Shown: in pieces, positions 56,358 to 64,000 of the stretch
Layout: the number at the start of each line of letters is the position of its first letter
How positions within the stretch are numbered: position 1 is the first letter of the stretch
NCBI GenBank assembly: GCA_947561395.2
Contig: OX387182.1
Span: forward strand, 32,729,949 to 32,793,948
Direction of reading: 5' to 3'
DNA from: Buxus sempervirens
Taxonomy: Eukaryota; Streptophyta; Magnoliopsida; Buxales; Buxaceae
DNA: 64,000 nt
Translations under genes and position numbers: made by a program
The notes under the pieces: model-generated
The model's input: the letters and a program-made list of their open reading frames with translations, nothing else
What the model was told of the DNA's origin: nothing
Database searches by the model: none

Positions 56358-57936
56358 TATACATTTGGAAGCGTAGACATGGTTGTGAGAAGACTTGGTT
56401 TTATGTGACATTGGTATGTCTGGAAGTATATATTGAGACGTGAAATTATGATTATTCGTTATGTTGTTGTCAGTTAATCATTATTTTCTCGCTATCTTTG
56501 TGATTTGAAATGGATGTTATTCCTTGATTTACATAATGGATTTCCGCATTGATATAAATTGGATTGTTGAAGTTTAGTCGGATTATTCAGACTATGTGTG
56601 TTATTATCATTGTATATGGTTTGAAATCGTGGCATGTTTTAGAAATGAACTAAATGTATTTGTGCATGCATGTGCTGCTCACTGGGATATTATTATCTCA
56701 TTCCGTTTGTTTTTGTTTTGTTTTCAGCTGCTCCGGGAGAGGACGATACTTGCGGGTAATTACTTGGTCATGTGAGTTTATTTCCATTTGGGATTATTTT
56801 AGCTCACTCTGTTATATAGTTATTGTTGTATTCGTGTTTTTCCTTCACTCTGATATTGCGATCCTGTGTTTTATATTAACCTCCGGAGACGTGTTACGTT
56901 AAATTACGTAACCCGGATCAGGGGCGTTACATGGAGATTGGAGGGGTAGTGATTAGAGCCTATGATACCATGGTATGCTCTTGCTTCCTTTTCATCTCTT
57001 ATCTTTACTTTGGCTTAGAATTTCTGACATCTTCTTTCTCTATTTTTTTTCTTTCAGGAGGCTCAGTTTGTAGAGGTCCAGGCTCAATATACTGATTTAG
57101 AGCGTCAGTGAGATGTTGCTATTGCTGAGCGGGACGCCCTCCTTGTCACAATTGCAGATCTTAGAGTGCAGCTGGCTAGGGCACAGGACCAGGAAGGTCC
57201 ATCTCATGTTCAGGTTGATTCTTCTCTTCTTTCAATTTTTGCTTCTTGTATTTGTTTATTCTGTTCTGATTAGAATTCTGTTTCTTATTTTCAGGATGAC
57301 ACGGCCGGTCCTTCCTCCCGCTCTTCTCCTTATTTTACACATCCTGGCGACGACGTATTTTTGGTGCCATTGATGGAGCTTGTGACCTCTCCTCGAGCCA
57401 CAGGGGTGCGAGCAGTAGAGCCGAAGATAGAGGTTGGCACTGCATTTGACACTGCTCCTACTGCCGAGGACATTCCAGAGTCTGCCCCAGCACCAGAGAC
57501 TGCTCCAGATGCTGCTATTGAGATGGATATCGAGATGGAGCATGCTGGGGATGCTGCTGTGATGGAGGAGGCACCTATCGAGCCCGTGGTGGACTCGAGG
57601 CCTGATGCCAATGCTCGTGAGGTGTCTGTTTCTACCTCCGAACCTGTGACTAGTGGGAGTGCAGAGCCTGCCGCCGATCTTGCAACCGCTCGTCCCTGTC
57701 GACCCTGATGCGAAGCCTGCCAGAGATGTGGATACCTCGGGGTACGTTCCTCCTGATCATCCGACTGCCGGCCTTTGCCTTTGTATATGATGTATGATGT
57801 TCAGTGTATTTTGGGCAGGATGAACCATTGTACAGCTCGTCGTATTGTGGCACATGTCTTCGGGCACCGACGATCTCGAGGCAGCGGACGTGGCAGAGGA
57901 CGTGGCCGTGGGGATGGATCTGCAGAGGGAGAGTAG

Positions 57937-58422
57937 ATTAGGATATCAAATGTATATTTTTGTATAAAAACGATGTATACTCTCATTATATATGAAAACA
58001 AAATTTTGATTCATTTTATTCTCCTCTTCATTTAGATTCTGCATTTTATTGACTTATTCATGTATAAACAGGAACAGGTGAAGCTTAAAACAGCATCCAA
58101 ATGCAATTGCATATATCTTTTTTTTCACTTTTTGTGCTAAAACCGCACTTAAAAAGCGGACAAGATGTGTTCGCATTTGATTCGCGGACATGCCGTGTCC
58201 GCATTTAATCTGCGGACACAGAATGTCCGCATTTGTTTTGCAAACACAGCGTGTCCGCATTAGATATGCGGACATGCCTTGTCTGCATTTTAAATGCGGC
58301 TTTTGGCCCTTGCGCGATTTTTTATAAAAAAACCCTGACGAACATTACTATGGCGTTCTTCCTGCTCCTAAAAACCCTCTAGGCGGCCGCCCCTTGTTCC
58401 TTGTGCATCCTTTGAAGGTTCC
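57937..58422 (+). promoter_or_regulatory. Intergenic region with hairpin words and TATA box of gene (b)
   Basis: Between the stop of gene (a) and the ATG of gene (b). At 58155-58290 there are five close copies of a palindrome, GCGGACA-N5-TGTCCGC, and variants (TGCGGACA/TGTCCGCA, ATGCGGACA/TGTCTGCAT). A TATA box, TATAAAA at 58323-58329, follows about 30 bp later, and the ATG at 58423 is about 95 bp downstream of TATA. The arrangement (palindrome cluster, TATA, transcript start) mirrors the Tat/Ogre LTRs here. I see no LTR borders. Confidence 0.6.
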
Positions 58423-58771
58423 ATGGCTTCTCTTGCCCCATCTTCCTCTGTCGACCAAATGCCTCCTGCAAGGCAACCTTTTAGATCAAAACCACCCAAT
58501 CTTACAAGATATAACATTGTGGATTCGTTCTATAACAAGTGGGTTAACTCCATAACCCTAGAAGATGATGTCTTATGGGATTCTACCAACTTAGGTCATA
58601 TTCTGCTCATCCCTACCATCCCCTTTAAATAGGAGATTATTGAGGCTTTGATTGGACATTGGGAATCTCAATTAAATCTCTTTCAATTTGGTGATAAAGA
58701 GATGACCCCTATAGTCGAGGAGATTGAAACTATCCTTAGCCTGAGATTTTCAGAAAAAGTGGTGAACCCGC

Positions 58772-60664
58772 TGTAAGCACCCAAATTTTGATTAAACCAA
58801 AATATGCTAAGATAAATGGGAAATAATAAAAACTTGGAGGAGCATGATTCGTCCGGGTGGGCGGCTGAGTCACCTCATCCGTCAACTCAAGCCAAAAGGG
58901 GAGAGAAAAAGGCAAATCTGAAAGATTTGCCGCAATCGCATATGGTGTGCGGTTGATTTTTTTAGCCACCATTTGCACGAGCCAATCACAGCGTGCGATA
59001 GACAAAAAGCAACCGCACTGTCACTTTTCGTCAGCCTGTGCCTGTGGGAGTTTGTCCCCTAATGATTGCTGAAAAGACGTGGCCAAACCTTACATACCCT
59101 GCGGTTTAGACCAAACCGCACCTACTGTGCGGTTTTGACCAAACTGCACATAAACCGCACTGTATATGCGGTTTTGTCCCTGTTTTCTATAAATAGCAAA
59201 CCCGAACTCTGGACAGGGGTGGGCTTTTCTTGGGCTGTTTCCACCCCTTCCGCTCTGTATGAAATCTCCCTCATCACCTTCCCAACCCCCTCTTAGCCCT
59301 TCCAACCACATCCAAACACCCTAAAAGCTCTTCATCTCTCTTCCTTCTCCATTTTTGAGTTTTGGAAGAAGCTTGTAGTTGCTGCCAGAGTTAGAGGAGG
59401 GTACTCCGGCCACTGGTTTTGCTTCAAGGAGGTTCAATACACCTCACTCCAGGGTTCTAACCCCAAGGTAATGTTCCCCATGAAATCTTGTTTAACATAA
59501 TTCAAAATGGGCAAATTTAGAGCATATTTGGGTGTCTAGCATATTTGAATGTCTTCCACCCTTCGAATGCTCCTCGCTCTTCTTTCCTAGCATGCTAATA
59601 ACTCCTTCCTTCACTTGTGTTCTTCATCTTGGAATAAGAAATATCCCATGGTAAAGGGATCATGCATATGGCTTCAAAGATAAGGAAAGAAAGGCCCTCC
59701 TTAGATGGTTATAATGGGTGATATGTTGCTGATTGGTCCCCATTTACTGCTCATTCGAATGGGGGAGGGTGTCCCCCCTTATTTGCTCATCTAATGTACC
59801 CCATTTAACCACCCCCCTCATTCTCTTCTCTTGATTGTGTTTATTTTGTCTCCCCATATGTCTTGTTTGTTCCATGTGACAAGTTGCTGTTTGTCCCAAT
59901 GCTAAGGCTTGAGCTCCTGTTTCAGGGGGAGGGAGAAGCCCCAAGTCTTCTCTCTTCTTCCCCCTTTTGAATCCCCTCCCAAAAGGATGACATTTTGCTA
60001 GATTGGGAAGGAAGCAAACCACTATGGGTCAATACAGTGACCCACAATAACCCTCAGAACATTGGAAAAGAGGGGATTCCCAGTCAACCTCTGAAAATTG
60101 CCATTTTGGGCTTTCTGGGCTGAAACCGCACACATAGAGCGGTTCGACCCTAACTGCACAGGATGTACGGTTGCACTCAAACCGCATAGAGTGTGCGGTT
60201 AGGCCCAGTAAGTCCTCATTTCTGTCTCTATTGAGCCTAAGTCCTACTTGGCATCCCATGGGCCTTCCAACGGGGCCCATATCAGACCCAGATCACCTAA
60301 CTAATAAGATAAAATCAAATAAGGGGACCCACACCACCTTGGTAGCCTCCACTTGGACCAATAAAATGTGCATGCTGGCATAGAAGTAGGGTGAATTTAG
60401 AATTGAGTTGACTCGCAAACCAGGGAAACACATGGGACCCATCAACCGATGAGGTGAACCGGGGTGTCTACGGACATCCCCGGACCGTAATCGAGACCTT
60501 AGCCGAAATCTCAAGCCCCAGCCCAAAGTAGATATCCTCAGGGCACCCAGGTGTCTTCCTGCATCCCATCAGGCAGTGGCGACTCCAATACCCCCGTTCC
60601 CTCGCAATTCATGATTCGCGTGCACCCTCCCCTCGCGTCGCGCGTTTCCCAAGACGTGCGCACA
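58772..60664 (+). mobile_element. Solo LTR, Tat/Ogre type, in gene (b)
   Basis: 1893 bp, TGTAAGCACCCAAA...GTGCGCACA, flanked by CCCGC on both sides (58767-58771, 60665-60669). TATA at 59188-59195, 5' splice-site consensus CCAAG/GTAATG at 59468. GCGGTTT-based palindromes at 59095-59172 upstream of TATA and again at 60125-60202. Its last 280 bp resemble the ends of LTR A and B, including an internal TGGCGACTCC (60577-60586) that looks like a primer site but lies inside the LTR. It is sense-oriented with the gene. Confidence 0.93.
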
Positions 60665-60942
60665 CCCGCCCCTAAAGCCTAGATACAAGAAAGAAGCTTC
60701 TACTTTTTTGGGCATGGGGAAAAAGGACCTAGGGGAATCTGACTCCCTACTGACCCTATCCAAGCCTTTTTTGACTGAAAAACTTCTAAGGAGTGAAAAC
60801 ACCCAAGCCCAGTTTAATGCCTTGACATTGATGGTGGTTAATCAACTACTCTTCCCACGGGATGATGATGAGGTGGACTTGGCTCTTATCTCAATTATAT
60901 ACTAGGTTAGGGAGTGGGAGAGATTGGCCCCTATGATCTTGG

Positions 60943-63292
60943 TGTAAACCCCCGAATTTTCCTTAAATAATAAAATAAATTAATAAATAATATTCTTGAG
61001 AGTTATAATTGATGGAAATATTTTATTAATGTAGGGGATGATATAATTAGTGGAGATCCAGAGTTAGAAGCAGATCCGACCGTCCGATCATGAGATATCG
61101 AGGAATGTGTTCTGATTGGGCAAAGTGTATAGGAGAGTTTGCATGTAAGATACATGGGATTAAGAAGTATATATATCAATTAAATAACCTAAATCATACA
61201 CGTTTGTATTTTCGCTCGTATTGAATAGCCGCAAGCAACAAACACAAACCAAGACGAGAAGAGAAGAGAAGAAGAAGAAGGGAGGAAGACCAGGGTTCTT
61301 CTTGCTTTGAGACTTGTTTTGCAATCGTATAGAGGTTGGAGTGTTGCTGTTCAGAAGAGAAGAAAAGGAACGCACGTTCAAGAGGTAGGTGACACGGTTT
61401 TTTCGTTTGATTTGTATTTACGTTCGTTTAATCGCAAGAGCAAGTTTTTATATGATCTATTGATTTATTTAGTTTAGTATCAATGTTATATGTATGATAG
61501 AATGATGTTAGACGAGAAAAATCAGGATTTAAAACTGTTTCTTTTTGTTTTTGGATGATCCCCGACCTCGACTGTGCTCGGGATCATCGGCGATCCTCAG
61601 CGCTAGTTATAAATCCTAGACCGTAGAAGACCGCTGGAAGACTTATCGTCGGCGTCCTATTTTGAACTACCGCCGACCACAGACCGCTGAGGCGATCCTA
61701 GGCGCTCTGTTCAGAATTTGCAGATTTTCAAAATTTCAAACCCTAATTCAATTCCAAACTATTTTTAGACAATTTTAATGATTAATTAAGATGCTTTAAA
61801 ATCAAAATAAATTATCTAATTCCCTGTTTTACAGAAAAATAAATTAGGAAGATATTTAGGACATTAGTTGCCAAACTTTGAAAGTAATTGAGAAATCTAG
61901 TTTTTGGAAAATCTAACTATTATTTGATTATCAAAACAACTATAAATGACACTATAAACCAGAAAAGTTTATAAAGAGAATTCAGAACTCAGATGACCGA
62001 ATATTGAAGTAATTGACAGATTTAACCTTTATATGCCGCTAGGCACCAACCCTTATAGAAATATCATATTTTAGGGGAATTTTGGAGTCTAGTGGGCATA
62101 ACTGGTTATGGATCCATAGTTGTTGCTAGATAGCTGAGGGATATGTCATTTGGGTTGAGATTCTCCCTTGTACGACGCGCTTCCTTTGCAAGTTAGTTTG
62201 TCTGGGAAGGTCCTATGTTTGGAGGGACACCCCGGTGAGCCGCTGGTCATTCCCTATACATGCAGATAAGTGACCATCTCCATGTATTTATTCTGGTGCT
62301 GCATACTGGTGGTACATGCCAACTTTGATGGGTACGTGTGCAATAATTCAGTGACTACGGCTCTTATCTAAGCTGCGCTACATGGGACTTGAGTATCATT
62401 AGTAGCATTGCTCCTAAGCCGCACAGTAGTATAGCAATTGGTTGAGAATCATCTCAAAAGGTTTATCTATCTTTGTGAGTCCTACAATGACATTGAAATC
62501 ACAAACACTTGTTATTATTATTATATACATTCTGGAGGCATGTGATTGAGATATTGATCGGATGTGACTGTTTAGTGCATCCTAGCAAAGTATGAATTAT
62601 ATTATTGACTCTGATATTGGATTCTTATAATAGAACTTGCTGAAATTCATCTCTAGAACTGTTTATCATACTGTTTTGTATTCATGAATGATACGAATTA
62701 TTATACGAGCCTGATTAGTCGATATTGCTTAATCGTGCATGAACTGTTACTTTACTTACATTAACTGTTTAATCATGCATGTGTTACCTACTGGGATATT
62801 CGTATCTCACCCTACTTTTATTTCATTTTTCAGCTGATATGCAAGAAGGGGATCATAGTGATTTCCAGGGAGAGGTAGCTGAGTATTCACCGGAGGATTA
62901 CTTTTATCCGGATCTTGTTTGAGGTGGAGGATTGTTTAGACTTAGTCATATTTGATAGACTATTATTTATTTGGATTTGATGTACTAGAGAGATGAGAGA
63001 GATAGTAACCATTTTATTTTACCAGACCTTGATATTAATGATTGATGATTAACTTTAATGTTTATTTGAGGATTTTAGACTACACTTCTGCACATACTTG
63101 TTTCCGCACTCTGATAGTATAATAAAGTGAATGGATTATTTAATTCTATTGTCTGGTATATTATTGATGATGCATTTGATATGGGCTAGTAACACCTCGG
63201 ATTTGGTTGTTGAGCTGAATTCGGGCTGTTACAGTAGTGAACTGGTTCGGGTCCGATGCCGTTTTGCACCGACCCGGGTTCGGGGTGTTACA
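60943..63292 (+). mobile_element. Solo LTR, Tekay-like, in gene (b)
   Basis: 2350 bp, TGTAAACCCCCGAATTTTCC...GGGGTGTTACA, flanked by a perfect CTTGG duplication (60938-60942, 63293-63297). It carries the family's intron-like borders (donor GAG/GTAGGT at 61385, acceptor TTTTTCAG/CTG at 62833) and CTACTGGGATATTCGTATCTC near its end. A long hairpin, GATGATCCC/GGGATCATC, lies at 61554-61588. It lacks the GCCTACTCAGGG-type cluster, so it is a different subfamily. Confidence 0.93.
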
Positions 63293-64000
63293 CTTGGCAG
63301 GGATGTATCAGGCATTAACTGATTGCTATTTCAGGAAGAAGAAGCTCTTTCTTACATGTGCTCCTATCTTGCAGGTAAAATCTGGCTCCCCCCTATATCT
63401 TTTTTTTTTCTTCTTTTTTTTTCTTTTTCTTTCTTTTTCTTTACAACCTTCTTGTGAAGCTAAAATACATTGAAATACTCCCTCTTTTTGCAGCTGTGGT
63501 TACTTGACCACCTGAGTCAGATTGAGATGATTGATCGTTGCTTTTCTACAAGAATGAAAGTTCTTGTTCTGATGAGTAACCGGGGATGCTCCAACATCCA
63601 GGGCGGCAAGCAGGGTTGGTTCACCTTCTTGGGCACTCTCCAGGATGACCAGGTGAGATGGCCTGGCACTTATCAACCAAACCCTAAGACAATGATCAGC
63701 TTCAAAGACAGAAACTTCATGGTTCTAGTAGGTTTGAAATCTGCTGTTCTTTATCTTCCTCTGTGAGTTCTTTGGCAACTTGGAGGAACTCAGGGAATCA
63801 TGATCCTGGATGGATATGAAGACTTCTTGGGGCCACTTACACCAGCCACCATGGGGCTATGTGCTCGGTTGATGAAGGAATGGTCCTATGTGCACTTCAT
63901 GAGGGGCCCAGTCTTTTCTGAGTCACATGTGAAGGATTATTTTTTCTGGATCAAAGAGCAGGTCCAAAGTCATGCCCCAGTACCAGACGATCCTCCTACT

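Larger units (their letters stand above)
24136..56931 (+). mobile_element. Tekay/Del-like non-autonomous LTR element with nested insertions
   Basis: LTRs lie at 24136-26862 (2727 bp) and 54208-56931 (2724 bp). Both start TGTAAAATCC and end GGGGCGTTACA. The flanks are CGGAG (24131-24135) and TGGAG (56932-56936), a 5-bp duplication with one change. The initiator-Met-type primer site TGGTATCAGAGC is at 26865-26876. The polypurine tract (GAAGGAGGGGAGAA, ending at 54207) is preceded by TTTCGAGGACGAAATTTT, a signature I associate with Tekay/Del chromoviruses. The internal domain is only about 2 kb (26877-27853 and 53187-54193) and shows no gag or pol, so the element depended on others. The interruption 27854-53181 sits inside this internal domain. 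Confidence 0.9.
54208..56931 (+). mobile_element. Right LTR of the Tekay-like element
   Basis: 2724 bp, a few percent different by eye from the left LTR. Donor-like AGCAG/GTGAGTAG at 54899, acceptor-like TTTTCAG/CTG at 56727. Hairpin clusters at 55923-56041 and 56269-56357. The open frame at 54593-54895 overlaps LTR landmarks and is not a credible gene. Confidence 0.9.
23997..57936 (+). pseudogene. Gene (a): 3' part of a host gene split by a 32.8-kb nest
   Basis: I do not recognise the family. Exon pieces are 23997-24135 joined to 56937-56972 once the Tekay-like element and one target copy are removed, then 57058-57213, 57294-57741 and 57819-57936, with GT-AG introns between. A pyrimidine-rich AG acceptor precedes 23997. 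The product reads PIDPALFLEWKEANTLL, then (after the insertion) EIGGVVIRAYDTM, a coiled coil (EAQFVEVQAQYTDLE...), an Ala/Pro/acidic stretch, and an Arg-Gly tail (GSGRGRGRGRGRGDG) ending at TAG 57934-57936. Breaks: TAG in the first exon (after DAWFR), TGA in the second (after DLERQ), and a one-base frameshift near 57670. Removing the element restores the frame exactly. It could be the C-terminal half of a relative of gene (b), but no shared segment is visible to test that. Confidence 0.72.
58423..64000 (+). pseudogene. Gene (b): intron-containing homologue of Ogre ORF1, split by two solo LTRs
   Basis: Plant protein of the family often annotated as DUF7745, function unknown. Start ATG 58423 (MASLAPSSSVDQMPP). 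Coding pieces are 58423-58771, 60670-60942, 63298-63374 and 63494-64000, running off the window. The first three are one exon once the LTRs and one copy of each target duplication (CCCGC, CTTGG) are removed; the frame is restored exactly at both joints. A GT-AG intron of 119 bp (63375-63493) follows CAPILQ. It aligns with the minus-strand ORF1 at 11596-12951 throughout. In-frame stops are TAG at 58630 (at a Trp of the homologue), TAG at 60903-60905 and TGA at 63764-63766 (at an Arg). The absence of an upstream LTR or primer site argues that it is not simply another Ogre. Confidence 0.82.

Overview
The window is plant nuclear DNA, almost entirely stacked LTR retrotransposons, with remnants of two intron-containing host genes. 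The evidence is Ty3/gypsy polyproteins of the plant Tat/Ogre lineage (gag, protease, reverse transcriptase, RNase H, a second 'archaeal-type' RNase H, integrase), Tat-type and initiator-Met primer sites, and GT-AG introns. Ogre-like elements with an extra ORF before gag suggest a dicot, but I cannot name the species. Every open frame that matters is broken or belongs to a retroelement. No tRNA, rRNA or CRISPR locus was seen.

Layout. (1) 1-23979, minus strand: two stacked Ogre-type elements. Element B runs leftward from its 5' LTR (14120-17249) through primer site, leader, ORF1, two tandem-repeat arrays, gag, protease and pol; its 3' LTR lies beyond the left edge. B sits in the leader of element A, of which only the 5' LTR (18244-23979, itself split by a solo LTR at 18792-21201), primer site and 973 bp of leader are in view. 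(2) 23997-57936: gene (a), a plus-strand pseudogene whose first visible exon is split by a 32.8 kb nest. A Tekay/Del-like element (24136-56931, target duplication cGGAG/tGGAG) contains a related element in the opposite orientation (27854-53181, GGAGG duplication). That contains a plus-strand Tat-lineage dimer (28705-50151), whose second LTR contains a solo LTR (38447-40929, TTATC duplication). (3) 58423-64000: gene (b), a plus-strand pseudogene homologous to Ogre ORF1 but with an intron, split by two solo LTRs (58772-60664, CCCGC; 60943-63292, CTTGG).

The most interesting signal is hairpin DNA rather than a new protein. Several unrelated families carry short arrays of hairpins in which the loop stays constant while the two arms change together. 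These are four-hairpin clusters in every 24136-type LTR (loop ATACCCTGAGTAGGC), about 30 hairpins in the Tat leader (loop GCCTYTGAA), a smaller array in Ogre B (loop CGGA), and family-specific palindromes near LTR TATA boxes and upstream of gene (b). Other structural points are a 435-bp inverted copy of the protease-RT linker replacing the leader and gag start of one Tat element, PBS-like relics inside Ogre LTRs, and a consensus 5' splice site in the transcribed part of the LTRs examined.

How the parts work together: the one long intact frame is the plus-strand pol at 46512-50138, with RT, both RNases H and a DD35E integrase. Its own gag-protease frames are broken, its gag start is missing and it has no 3' LTR, so no element in this window looks autonomous as it stands. 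Boundaries were read by eye from TG...CA ends, target-site duplications, primer sites and polypurine tracts.
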